Shown here one piece after another: positions 8,221 to 16,860 of a stretch of 35,451 nucleotides of DNA. Below the pieces are notes generated by a model. It was not told the DNA's origin and made no database searches. It saw only the letters and a program-made list of their open reading frames with translations. The stretch's first letter is position 1. Each line of letters opens with the position of its first letter. This DNA comes from Leptospira ilyithenensis (GTDB lineage: Bacteria; Spirochaetota; Leptospiria; Leptospirales; Leptospiraceae), in assembly GCF_004771005.1 (NCBI RefSeq), contig NZ_RQHV01000059.1, positions 1 to 35,451 on the forward strand, in the 5' to 3' direction. A program made the position numbers and the translations under genes.

Positions 8221-8290
8221 GGATTTCTCCTGGATTTCAAATAGTGTTTTTCTAGCTTCCCATTTTGCGAGTCGGTGTCAATAACAGAAT

Positions 8291-9721
8291 ATGAAGATTC
8301 TTCACGCCACGGCGGAATATTTTCCCTACATAAAGATGGGGGGTCTTTCGGACATGCTTGCTTCTTTGTCCAAAGAACAGTCACAAAACCACGATGTTTC
8401 CGTGACTTTGCCTCTGATCCGGGGCCTGAAGGAAAAACCTGAATTCACTGGAAAAACCATCCCGATAAAGCTCTCCTTTCCCGAAAAAACAAACCCTGTT
8501 CTTGAAATTTTGAAGGATTCCTGCTTCCGGGAAGCCCGAAAAGGAAGGCTCAAGCTTTATTTTTTCGATTCTCCCTTGTTTCGGGATCTGGAAACCATCT
8601 ATGGAAACAACGATGAACATTTCCGGTTTGCGGTTTATTCTTATGCTGCTTTCCATTTGAGCCAAGTCCTGGATACGGATGTTTTCCATGCCCACGACTG
8701 GCACACTGCATTGGCCCCCGTTTTGCAAAAACATTCTCCCGGTGGAAAACCATCCGTATTCACCATTCACAACCTCGCCTACCAGGGAGATCATCCTCTT
8801 TGGATGACAGGTTTCCTTAAAGAAGAACCGTTTTTACTCCATCCCGAATTTCTCTTGCACGAAGGAAAAACAAATTATCTGAAAGCGGGACTACTTTCCG
8901 CAGATCAGATAACAACCGTAAGTCCTGGATACAGGAAAGAAACTTTGCTGGATGCAAACGGATTCGGGCTTTCGGAAGCACTTCGCCGGAGAAGCGATGA
9001 TTATACCGGGATCATCAACGGAATCGATCCCGAAGAATGGAATCCATCAAATGACATCCGTATCTTTGAAAGGTTTGATGCAAAAACAAACAAAGAAGGA
9101 AAATTAAAAAACAAAACCGAACTTTATATGGAGATTGGCCGTCCCTTGATCGATCCAAATCGCTCTCTGGTAGGAATCATAGGAAGGCTTACTTATCAAA
9201 AAGGTTATTCCGTATTTTTACAAAGCTTCCAAGAGAGAAAACACTTGTCGCATTATTATATCTTTCAAGGTGCGGGGGAAAAGGATTTGGAAAACCCTCT
9301 CTTTCATCTTTCCCATACGGAACAGGATCGTATCTATTTTTATAAAGGTTATAGCGAAGAGCTTGCCCGTAAAATCGAAGCCGCATCCGATTTTTTTCTT
9401 ATGCCTTCTCTCTTCGAACCTTGTGGACTCAACCAACTCTACAGCCACGCATACGGCACAATACCGATCGTATCCAGAGTCGGAGGATTGAAAGATACTG
9501 TTGTGGAATCTTCACAAAATAAATACTATACAGGGATCGTATTCGAACCCAACGACCCGTCTTCTTTGGGATACGCACTGGAACGCGCGGAGACTTTGTA
9601 TAAAAACAAGGTCAAATTTTATGAAGTCAGAGAAAATATAATGAGACAAGACTGGGGTTGGAAAAAGAGAACCGGAGAATACGAAACAGTTTACAAGAAG
9701 GCTATCGCCAAACGAGCATAA
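8291..9721 (+). CDS. glgA: Glycogen synthase (GT5 family)
   Basis: 476 residues. It transfers glucose from ADP-glucose (or UDP-glucose) to the growing alpha-1,4-glucan. The N-terminal KMGGL motif (15-19) is the sugar-nucleotide binding loop of bacterial starch/glycogen synthases. FHAHDWHTAL and TIHNLAYQG are family landmarks. E376 in PSLFEPCGLNQLYSHAYGT falls at the place of the conserved catalytic-region Glu (E377 in E. coli GlgA) and is followed by GGLKDTV. It is divergent from pckA. No other glg genes are nearby and no strong ribosome site is seen before the ATG. The nucleotide donor cannot be decided from sequence by eye. Confidence 0.93.
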   Translation: MKILHATAEYFPYIKMGGLSDMLASLSKEQSQNHDVSVTLPLIRGLKEKPEFTGKTIPIKLSFPEKTNPVLEILKDSCFREARKGRLKLYFFDSPLFRDLETIYGNNDEHFRFAVYSYAAFHLSQVLDTDVFHAHDWHTALAPVLQKHSPGGKPSVFTIHNLAYQGDHPLWMTGFLKEEPFLLHPEFLLHEGKTNYLKAGLLSADQITTVSPGYRKETLLDANGFGLSEALRRRSDDYTGIINGIDPEEWNPSNDIRIFERFDAKTNKEGKLKNKTELYMEIGRPLIDPNRSLVGIIGRLTYQKGYSVFLQSFQERKHLSHYYIFQGAGEKDLENPLFHLSHTEQDRIYFYKGYSEELARKIEAASDFFLMPSLFEPCGLNQLYSHAYGTIPIVSRVGGLKDTVVESSQNKYYTGIVFEPNDPSSLGYALERAETLYKNKVKFYEVRENIMRQDWGWKKRTGEYETVYKKAIAKRA

Positions 9722-9771
9722 AATGGAAATAAAAACGAGACGCCGGGAAACATAAGAAACAAAGAAAAATT

Positions 9772-9900
9772 TTATTTATAAAGCAAATCCTCTTCTTCGG
9801 AAAAATCGAAATTTTTCCATCTTTCCAAAGCAATCCTCATATCTTCGTTCGCTTCCATAACTTCCTGGTAGATTTCACTGATTTCATCTTGTAATGACAT
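9772..9900 (-). CDS. 42-residue acidic small protein
   Basis: A short frame starting MSLQDEISEIYQEVMEANED and ending in EEEDLLYK. It is preceded by GAGAGG nine bases before the ATG, a good ribosome site. The composition (alternating acidic and hydrophobic residues, one Trp) suggests an amphipathic helix. It is convergent with glgA, ending about 50 bases after the glgA stop. It is unlikely to be random because both the SD and the residue composition look coding. I do not recognise a family. Confidence 0.55.
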   Translation of the reverse strand: MSLQDEISEIYQEVMEANEDMRIALERWKNFDFSEEEDLLYK

Positions 9901-10120
9901 GGGGAAATACCTCTCACTTGCACCAGAATTCTATCCAAAACCAGCCATTTTGCAATTCATTTCCGTTATTACGTATATCATGTTTACTATAATGGATAAA
10001 TGTTTTAACAAAAGAATATATATATTTTCGGAAGTCCGCAGTTCTCTCAAATTGAATTGTTATTTTTATAGATTCAGATACTTTTTAGGAATTCATTTTT
10101 CTTAAAAATCGACAACCAAT

Positions 10121-11656
10121 ATGAAATCTATCTTCTATCGAGCATTACTGTTTCTCCAGATTTTCGGACTGGCCGGCTGCAAAATCAATTTGAATAACCA
10201 GGGAGATCCGCTTTCTTCCAGCTTCTTCCAAGCGGGTTTGATGAACGAATTTCTGACTCCCCATTGCAGAATCTGGGCAAACAATTTCGGAACCGGAAGA
10301 TATCTTACCATGCTGAATGATCTGGCGGCTCTACCTAACGGTGATATCATTGCAACGGGGATTACGAACGAGCCTCTTACTTCCGGAAACGACCTGCTCA
10401 AAGAAACCAAAACTCCTTTTACCGGAGTTGCCGGAACCGATATGAACATATTTATCGTAAAAATCTCCAGCAGAACCGGAGCCGCTGCTTGGGTTGATTA
10501 TCTGGGGAAACCGCAAAACAGCGATTCTGCGAAATCTACTGTTAAAATTTCAGCTTCCGGGGAAATTTTTATAGGTGGAATTGCAGTTCAAAACAGTTTG
10601 CCGGATTCGATTTCTCCCATGGCAGGAAATCCCTATTCATTCCTTTTGGCAAAATATAGCCAGGATGGAACAAGGCAATGGTTGACTTATCTGGATAGTA
10701 CGGATCTAACCTGGCCTTATGCATTCGAAGTGGACACAAAAAACTATATCCATTTATTTTTAGGGCTGAACGGAACGAACAACCATTCCCCTCTTTCCGA
10801 GTTTCCATCACCAACTAATACTCATTCGGGTGAAACGAACTACTCGGACATCATTTATGCATTGCTTTCTACTATCGGAACACCGATTTCCCAACAGTAC
10901 ATCCAAGGCTTAGGAAGCGAAGAAGCGGTTTCGGCAATCAGAAACGGAGATTCCGTTTTCTTAGGAGGAACAGCTCAAAATTTATTATCCACTCCGAATG
11001 TAACGACTCATCCTTCTCCCGGAAATAAAAAGAATTTTCTCGCGAAAGTAAGAGTAAATTCCAACCTACGACAGGAACCGGAATGGGCCACCTACAGCGG
11101 AAGCGCATCTTCCATAGAAACGCGACTTAGAAAAATTTTAAATGTGAAAGGCAATATTCTTTCTTTAGGACACGCCAGCGATTCTTTCGGTACGCCTGCG
11201 GAAACAAGTCAAACCTCCGGACTTAGAAACCTCGCTTACGAAAGTTTTGATACGCAAGGAAACTCTTTGTGGCATAGTTATTTCGGGCACGCTACTACAG
11301 GCGTCATCGAGGGATCAGTCGCAACCCTTATGTATCCTACCAACTCGGAAAGTCTGTATTCAACTACCATAGGCCTGCCTAACGGTGAAAAATTTTTGGT
11401 CTCAAGCTCAATTGAAGTCAATCAACCTTCCGGTGCTTATCCTCTAACGACTCTCCGGATAAACGCAAATACCGGAAAATTCGAACGGATCTTGTACGAA
11501 CTCAATAAACCTTATCCGGTGCTTTATTATAAAAACCAAATGATACAAACTTGTATAGGTGCGATAGCGATCGCTTATCAAGAGATCCCGAGCTTCGGAA
11601 ACGATGGAAGAGGTTACTTTACAATCAAAACGATAAAAGCCTCGGATCTTCCTTAA
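10121..11656 (+). CDS. Lipoprotein with SBBP/beta-propeller-like repeats
   Basis: A 511-residue protein with a clear lipoprotein signal (ALLFLQIFGLAGC, acylated Cys20). The mature part carries repeated beta motifs of the SBBP type: LAALPNGDIIATGITNEPL, VKISASGEIFIGGIAV, AIRNGDSVFLGGTAQN and KYSQDGTRQWLTYLD. In these, a strand ending in a GG or TG turn recurs about every 60-70 residues. Proteins of this kind are frequent outer-membrane lipoproteins in Leptospira, of unknown function. The start is fixed by the signal peptide. No strong ribosome site is visible. Confidence 0.8.
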   Translation: MKSIFYRALLFLQIFGLAGCKINLNNQGDPLSSSFFQAGLMNEFLTPHCRIWANNFGTGRYLTMLNDLAALPNGDIIATGITNEPLTSGNDLLKETKTPFTGVAGTDMNIFIVKISSRTGAAAWVDYLGKPQNSDSAKSTVKISASGEIFIGGIAVQNSLPDSISPMAGNPYSFLLAKYSQDGTRQWLTYLDSTDLTWPYAFEVDTKNYIHLFLGLNGTNNHSPLSEFPSPTNTHSGETNYSDIIYALLSTIGTPISQQYIQGLGSEEAVSAIRNGDSVFLGGTAQNLLSTPNVTTHPSPGNKKNFLAKVRVNSNLRQEPEWATYSGSASSIETRLRKILNVKGNILSLGHASDSFGTPAETSQTSGLRNLAYESFDTQGNSLWHSYFGHATTGVIEGSVATLMYPTNSESLYSTTIGLPNGEKFLVSSSIEVNQPSGAYPLTTLRINANTGKFERILYELNKPYPVLYYKNQMIQTCIGAIAIAYQEIPSFGNDGRGYFTIKTIKASDLP

Positions 11657-11753
11657 ATCTGCCATAGGCTTTTTATTTAAAGTTTGAAATGGCTAATGAT
11701 CAAAAAGTAGTAGGTACAATGCCAAATGAAACAAAACTAAGCTTTATTCTTGC

Positions 11754-13139
11754 ATGTCTTTATTGAAACAAGCTTTCTTTGTTGTTATTATTGTTATTTT
11801 ATCGCATTCAAATTTCTTTTCCTTACAAAGTGAAGAAAAAACTTCGAAAGACAATACCTTAGACAACTCTGTTCCAACTACCGCCAAACGAGTGCTAAAG
11901 CTCGGAATTGAAAACGATGTCATACTTTTATCCGATCGGGAATACACTCACGGAACAAGACTTGAATACGGACAATATGAATTTTTACATTCACCATCAG
12001 CATGGATATTTTTGGGATTAAAAAAACTGATTCCCGTCTTTGCCGACAATTCCAAAGAATACAACGGATACGCATTAACACAAAAACTTTTTACACCTCA
12101 AAACACAATCCGCAAAGACATCGCACACGGAGAAAGACCTTATGCCGGTTATATGCAAGCAAGTTCGATATCGACTTATTGGTGGAAACAAAGTTCTTTT
12201 ACCGTTGAAACAGGGTTCGGAGAAATAGGTTCAAACGCAGGTGGAGAATATTTTCAATCCCAAGTTCACAAAGTCATAGGCGCTACTCACCCGCAAGGCT
12301 GGAAAAATCAAATCCCCAACAAAACCATTTATCAATTGAACCTGGATTATAAATATTTTTGGATCAAAGAACTTGGCATACAAACGACTGTTAAGATTGG
12401 AAATTTCGATACTTCGGCTTCCCTCGGCCCGATTTTTCGTTTTGGAAAGATAGTATCTCCTGTTTCGGGAGGATTTACTTTCAATGATCCCACATCCGTA
12501 TACCCGGTAGATGATACGGAATATTATTTTTTCATAAAACCCGAGGCGGTGTATCAATCCTGGAACGGCACATTGCAAGCCGGCAAAGATTCCTTTCAAA
12601 AGATGAAACACCATACAAGCGCGGATTCGTTATATCGTTATGCTATATTTGATGCCCTGACCCGTTCCGAAGAAAAGCCCGGCTTTCAGTTTTTGATTTT
12701 CAATACTCTTTTCAATGCGGGCAATCCCATTTCCAACGACCTTTCCTTGCTGATTGCAAGGGATCTTACTCCGATCAGTGATTATAAATTCAGATATCCT
12801 ACCATAGAATACTTTCTCCTTGAAACCTTATTGAACGAGGGGCTCCCTTCCAGGACAGCCCGCAGTCTTGCTTATTCGTATTTGCTCGGAGACGGAACCA
12901 ATTTGAATAACAACCTGATCGTTGCGTCAAAAATATTTTTGCAAAACTCGGAAGGTAGCAAACATTATGCGGTCCCGATTCGGAACTTTCAAGGAAAACT
13001 GACTTTGGGATTTGCCTTGCAAAGACCTGATTGGTTTATACAACTTGCGGCCGAGATTTCCACTTTGGATTATATTCCTTCCGCCGATATCAGCCTGGTG
13101 CACAGATATGCCAGTCTGCAAGCAGGACTGAAATTCTAA
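11754..13139 (+). CDS. LpxR-like outer-membrane lipid A deacylase family protein
   Basis: 461 residues. A hydrophobic N-terminus (AFFVVIIVILSHSNFFS) looks like a Sec signal peptide. The mature start LGIENDVILLSDREYTHGTRLEYG, then ERPYAGYMQASSIS, is the signature of the LpxR/DUF2219 family. These are 12-strand outer-membrane barrels that remove the 3'-acyloxyacyl group from lipid A in Gram-negative bacteria. Many alternating beta strands follow. It is longer than enterobacterial LpxR, with an extra region around residues 290-380. Activity on leptospiral lipid A is inference. The ATG at 11754 is the only usable start between the in-frame stop at 11727 and the signal peptide. No clear Shine-Dalgarno sequence is seen. 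Confidence 0.78.
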   Translation: MSLLKQAFFVVIIVILSHSNFFSLQSEEKTSKDNTLDNSVPTTAKRVLKLGIENDVILLSDREYTHGTRLEYGQYEFLHSPSAWIFLGLKKLIPVFADNSKEYNGYALTQKLFTPQNTIRKDIAHGERPYAGYMQASSISTYWWKQSSFTVETGFGEIGSNAGGEYFQSQVHKVIGATHPQGWKNQIPNKTIYQLNLDYKYFWIKELGIQTTVKIGNFDTSASLGPIFRFGKIVSPVSGGFTFNDPTSVYPVDDTEYYFFIKPEAVYQSWNGTLQAGKDSFQKMKHHTSADSLYRYAIFDALTRSEEKPGFQFLIFNTLFNAGNPISNDLSLLIARDLTPISDYKFRYPTIEYFLLETLLNEGLPSRTARSLAYSYLLGDGTNLNNNLIVASKIFLQNSEGSKHYAVPIRNFQGKLTLGFALQRPDWFIQLAAEISTLDYIPSADISLVHRYASLQAGLKF

Positions 13140-13173
13140 TCAAACCAAAAAACGATACAAATAATAAAACTGA

Positions 13174-14070
13174 TTAACCGGCTTTTTTCCATTCCCGGGC
13201 TGGAGACACGCCAAACAATCGTTTGTATGCTTTGGAAAAAGAAAACGCTGAAGAATACCCTACAGCCAATGCAACCTCTTCCAAGGTAGTATCTTCCTTC
13301 ATAAAAAGATCTCTCGCCTTATCCATTCTGATCCTTGTTAAATATTCCATAGGAGGAATATTTAAAACTTCTTTGAACTTATTGGCAAGCCCTGCCCGGG
13401 AGATCCCGATATTTTTTGCCAGAGACTCCAATGTCCAATCGGCGGAAGGGTTTTTATGCATGGATTGCAATGCCAGTATCACATGATTGTCACGAAACGC
13501 CATCACCCATCCGGGGCTTGCACTCGGGTGTTTGGAAAGCCAGTGACGGATCACATAATACAACAAAATGTCTGTTAGTCTTTGTAAAATTAAATCGGAA
13601 CCGAAACCGGATTCCAATTCCTGAGATATCATTGTCGTTGCAGTGTTAAGGGAGTGATGTGCCGCGATGTCTTCGGCACGCATCAGTATATGATCCGGCA
13701 ATTCCAGAAAAAAAGGATGCTGCGGCCTTTCAGGAATTTCATATCGGACGGAAACAAAGGTAGTTATCGGAAGGCTGTCCTTTGTTTGGTGCTCCCTCTT
13801 TTCATAAAACCTTTGTATCCCTACTACCTTTGCCTTGGGATCGGATAATAATTCGTGGGTGAGTCCTTTCGAGATGAAGAGGATGTCTCCTTTTTTTAAT
13901 TCGAATTGTTTTCCCAGAAATCTCGCATAACAAGAACCTTGCGTAATGATATGAAAGCCCCCGCTTTTTTCACAGGGAAACTGAAATCCCCAGGACTCGT
14001 GAATCGCATCCCGAGTGAGCAAATCGTTTTTCCAACCGGCCTCGTCCAAAATGGCAGACAATAGATCCAT
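13174..14070 (-). CDS. AraC-family regulator with N-terminal cupin domain
   Basis: 298 residues. The first half (about 25-130) has cupin-type strands (GFHIITQGSCYARFLGKQFELKKGDILFISKGLTHELL) and resembles the cupin_6 sensor of AraC regulators. The last 95 residues are a complete two-helix-turn-helix AraC domain (WTLESLAKNIGISRAGLANKFKEVL and TLEEVALAVGYSSAFSFSKAYKRLFGVSPAREW). It is divergent from the NmrA-like reductase at 14198, so it probably controls that gene and itself from the 127-bp space between them. The ligand is unknown. No good ribosome site precedes the ATG. Confidence 0.92.
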   Translation of the reverse strand: MDLLSAILDEAGWKNDLLTRDAIHESWGFQFPCEKSGGFHIITQGSCYARFLGKQFELKKGDILFISKGLTHELLSDPKAKVVGIQRFYEKREHQTKDSLPITTFVSVRYEIPERPQHPFFLELPDHILMRAEDIAAHHSLNTATTMISQELESGFGSDLILQRLTDILLYYVIRHWLSKHPSASPGWVMAFRDNHVILALQSMHKNPSADWTLESLAKNIGISRAGLANKFKEVLNIPPMEYLTRIRMDKARDLFMKEDTTLEEVALAVGYSSAFSFSKAYKRLFGVSPAREWKKAG

Positions 14071-14197
14071 AATTAAAAAATAAGACCCCCATGTCCAAAA
14101 GTCTACTAAATTATACGTAAGGATATATTTTTAATACTTATACACATAGACAGTCTTAAATTTCTGAGGTAGCCTTGTATCTGATTAGGAGATTTAT

Positions 14198-15055
14198 ATG
14201 AAGATATTTGTAAACGGCGCAAGCGGCAAAGTGAGCCAAAATGTAATCCAGGAACTTTTGGAAGCAGGTCATGAAGTATTTGCAGGAACAAGATTTCCGG
14301 AAAAAGGCGAAAAGAAAAAGGGAGTGACTTGGGTGGTTTCCGATGCTTCCGCACCGGAGAAAGGTTTGGAGGTATTGGATCAAGTGGATGCTGCATTTTT
14401 CATCTCACCTCCCGGATTTACAAATCAATACGAGATTCTTTCTCCCTGGATTGAAAAAGCAAAACAGGTGAAATTGAAAAAAATAGTTCTTATGACTGCC
14501 ATGGGAGTCGAGTTTGCGCCGGATGAGGCACCTTTCCGCAAAACAGAGATTTTGTTGGAAAAATCGGGACTGAATTGGAATATCATCCGCCCCAATTGGT
14601 TTATGCAAAATTTTCATACATTCTGGATCGGAGGAATCTTAAGCGATAAAAAGATCTATTTTCCCGCAGGAAATGCAAAAACAAGTTTTATCGATTCCAG
14701 AGATATTTCCAGCACTGCCGCCAAACTATTAGTAAGCGGTGATAAATTTGCAAGTCAAGCATTTGCACTTACAGGAACAAAGTCCCTGACTCACGATGAA
14801 GTTGCGGAGATTATTTCCAAACAGACCGGCTTGAAAATCGAATACGTAAACGTAAGTCCTGAAGATTTCAAAAAGGGACTTCTCAGCGGAGGTGTGCCGG
14901 AAGATTATGCAGGCTTTCTAGTTATGATTGCGGGGGCACTTCGGGACGGTCATGCGGAGGCGATTACCGATTTGGTCCAAAAGATTACAGGAAAATCCCC
15001 TATCTCTTTCGACAAGTATGCGGAAGACCATAAAAAAGCCTGGTTGGTGGGCTAA
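14198..15055 (+). CDS. NmrA-like NAD(P)-binding oxidoreductase
   Basis: 285 residues of the atypical SDR/NmrA type. The N-terminal nucleotide-binding motif NGASGKVSQNV begins at residue 6. WNIIRPNWFMQNF and FIDSRDISSTAAKLL are typical of the quinone-reductase or azoreductase-like subgroup. The classical SDR Tyr-x-x-x-Lys pair is not evident, as in other NmrA-like proteins. AGGAG lies just before the ATG. It is divergent from the AraC regulator, suggesting inducible expression. The substrate is not predictable from the sequence. Confidence 0.87.
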   Translation: MKIFVNGASGKVSQNVIQELLEAGHEVFAGTRFPEKGEKKKGVTWVVSDASAPEKGLEVLDQVDAAFFISPPGFTNQYEILSPWIEKAKQVKLKKIVLMTAMGVEFAPDEAPFRKTEILLEKSGLNWNIIRPNWFMQNFHTFWIGGILSDKKIYFPAGNAKTSFIDSRDISSTAAKLLVSGDKFASQAFALTGTKSLTHDEVAEIISKQTGLKIEYVNVSPEDFKKGLLSGGVPEDYAGFLVMIAGALRDGHAEAITDLVQKITGKSPISFDKYAEDHKKAWLVG

Positions 15056-15145
15056 GGTTTATCCTTAAAAAAAGAAAAAATTTTCTGGAAACTGTCACAA
15101 AATGCGATTCTATCTTTGTCAAAAGATCTAAATCAGGAGGATTTA

Positions 15146-15520
15146 ATGAATATCGCATCAAAAATTTTAGTCGGGTTTGTGGCAGTAGAACACCTTTTCA
15201 TCCTAGTTTTAGAAATGTTCCTTTGGCAAAGCGAACTGGGTTTGAAAATTTTTAAAATGACTCCGGAAGTGGCAAGTGCTTCGGCAACGCTCGCAAAAAA
15301 CCAAGGTTTATATAACGGATTTTTGGCGGCGGGACTCATCTGGGCACTCGGATTTATTTCCGACAAATCTCAAAAGTACGACACAACCGTTTTCTTTTTG
15401 GGATGCATTATTGTTGCTGCAATTTTCGGAGCTATTACTGCAAAACCTTCCATCATCATTTCCCAGGGAAGTCCGGCGATTATCGCACTAATCGTAACTT
15501 ATCTTGCAAACAAAAAGTAG
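15146..15520 (+). CDS. DUF1304-family membrane protein
   Basis: 124 residues with four hydrophobic segments. The landmarks VAVEHLFILVLEMFLW, NQGLYNGFLAAGLIW and FFLGCIIVAAIFGA match the DUF1304 family. A TTG at 15116 would give ten more residues. The ATG at 15146 is preferred because a full AGGAGG ribosome site (15135-15140) lies five bases before it and the family starts there. The ECF sigma gene follows with no gap, so the two are co-transcribed. The biochemical role is unknown. Confidence 0.85.
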   Translation: MNIASKILVGFVAVEHLFILVLEMFLWQSELGLKIFKMTPEVASASATLAKNQGLYNGFLAAGLIWALGFISDKSQKYDTTVFFLGCIIVAAIFGAITAKPSIIISQGSPAIIALIVTYLANKK

Positions 15521-16354
15521 ATGATTGATGATCCGCACTTAGATTTGTTAGACGGTTGTTTGAAAGGGGACAGAAAGTCCCTGGAAAAACTGGTCAAAGT
15601 ATTTCAAGAAAAGATATTTTCCCTTTCTCTGAAGTTTTTATGGAACCCTGATGATGCGGAAGATGCCACCCAGGAAATACTGATCAAAGTCATTACAAAT
15701 CTAGGCGGATTTCGGGGAGAGAGCAAACTTTCCACGTGGGTCTACCGGATCGCAACAAACCATCTGATCAATTTCAAAAAGAGCAAAGAAGAATTGTCCC
15801 GGGTCAATTTCAGGTTGATTCATTCCGAACTGCAAAAATCGCAAACGATTCAAACCGAATTTTCCGAAACCACTTCTTATCTTGCGATGAATGTCCAGGC
15901 TGCATGTACTCACGCGATGTTACTCTGTTTGAAACGAAATCACAGACTTGCGTTTTTGTTAGGAGAAGTATTTCAGGTAACAAGCGACGAAGGAGGCTGG
16001 ATTATGGATATAACGCCAGCTAACTTTCGCAAAAAACTCTCACGCGCACGAATCCGAATGAGTGAATTTTTAGGAACCCACTGCGGACTTTCCAACGCAA
16101 AAAATCTATGCAGATGTGAAAATAGAATCGAATACTCTTTGAACAAAGGAAGAATCCATGCTTACCTGGATCTCTCCGAAAAGATGAAAGAATCGGGCGA
16201 ATGGAAACAGATGCCTGTTTTACTCGCAGCATCCGATGAAGTGCGGGATGTAGCCGAAGTATATAGATTCAGTCCTCAGTTCAAATCCAGGAGAGACGGA
16301 TTGGAATTTTTAAAGAAAGAGATTTCCAGAGAGCCATGGAAATTGATACGCTAA
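15521..16354 (+). CDS. ECF-type RNA polymerase sigma factor with Cys-containing C-terminal extension
   Basis: 277 residues. Region 2 is clear (FLWNPDDAEDATQEILIKVITNLGGFRGESKLSTWVYRIATNHLINF). Region 4 is recognisable near 150-180 with ITPANFRKKLSRARIRMSEFL as the DNA-contacting helix. About 90 residues follow that normal ECF factors lack, with C188, C197 and C199 in HCGLSNAKNLCRC. These may bind metal or sense redox state. No anti-sigma gene is adjacent. The upstream DUF1304 membrane protein abuts directly and could be a partner, but this is only inferred from the operon. The start directly follows the preceding stop codon. Confidence 0.85.
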   Translation: MIDDPHLDLLDGCLKGDRKSLEKLVKVFQEKIFSLSLKFLWNPDDAEDATQEILIKVITNLGGFRGESKLSTWVYRIATNHLINFKKSKEELSRVNFRLIHSELQKSQTIQTEFSETTSYLAMNVQAACTHAMLLCLKRNHRLAFLLGEVFQVTSDEGGWIMDITPANFRKKLSRARIRMSEFLGTHCGLSNAKNLCRCENRIEYSLNKGRIHAYLDLSEKMKESGEWKQMPVLLAASDEVRDVAEVYRFSPQFKSRRDGLEFLKKEISREPWKLIR

Positions 16355-16399
16355 AGAAATGAATGAATATGAAACTTATGTTCGCTGTATTGCCGCTAG

Positions 16400-16825
16400 C
16401 TATCTACAGGATTCGTTTATTTTTTTCAGTTCTGCTTCCAACCAAGCTTGAGAAGTCAGAGTTTTACCGTCCTTCCATTTAATACGATACACTTCTCCCG
16501 AGAGAAACGATTTGGATGCGACTTTTTCTATAAATAGTTTTGCAGTCCAATCCTTGGGATCCGGGGCGAAAAAGGATTTTTTGGCGGAGTCTAATTTGTA
16601 GCGAAGATGCTCCGAAGCTTTTTTGGCACCATGTTCTTCTCCATTCCGAATAAACACGCCGTCTAATTTTTGTACGGCGATGATCAACGATTCGATTTTC
16701 TGTTCTTCCGTAAAAGGAGTTTTGCATTCAGCGGAAAGAGAGGAGGCAAACATTGCTAAAAACAAAACCGACGTTATCCGGATTCCGGAAAAATTGAAAC
16801 GAAATAACATCGGTTTGTTGTGCAT
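16400..16825 (-). CDS. DUF5329-family periplasmic protein
   Basis: 141 residues. A signal peptide is visible (FSGIRITSVLFLAMFASSLSAEC). The mature part, LIIAVQKLDGVFIRNGEEHGAKKASEHLRYKL followed by FIEKVASKSFLSGEVYRI and a terminal AWLEAELK, matches the DUF5329 pattern. It is probably a secreted or periplasmic protein of unknown role. The Cys at about residue 34 lies just after the cleavage region, so a lipoprotein is possible. Translation may begin at the first ATG or at the second, five codons later. It lies 19 bases downstream of the tfoX-like gene, separated by a hairpin. Confidence 0.72.
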   Translation of the reverse strand: MHNKPMLFRFNFSGIRITSVLFLAMFASSLSAECKTPFTEEQKIESLIIAVQKLDGVFIRNGEEHGAKKASEHLRYKLDSAKKSFFAPDPKDWTAKLFIEKVASKSFLSGEVYRIKWKDGKTLTSQAWLEAELKKINESCR

Positions 16826-16835
16826 AGCTGATAAT

Positions 16836-16860
16836 AAAACGATCTTATTTGGATCGTTTT
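16836..16860. terminator. Hairpin terminator overlapping the tfoX-like stop codon
   Basis: AAAACGATC (16836-16844) pairs perfectly with GATCGTTTT (16852-16860) around a 7-base loop. The loop contains the stop codon of the minus-strand tfoX-like gene. On the plus strand a T run follows. On the minus strand the stem ends in TTTT. It probably ends or attenuates the tfoX transcript before the DUF5329 gene. Confidence 0.5.
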
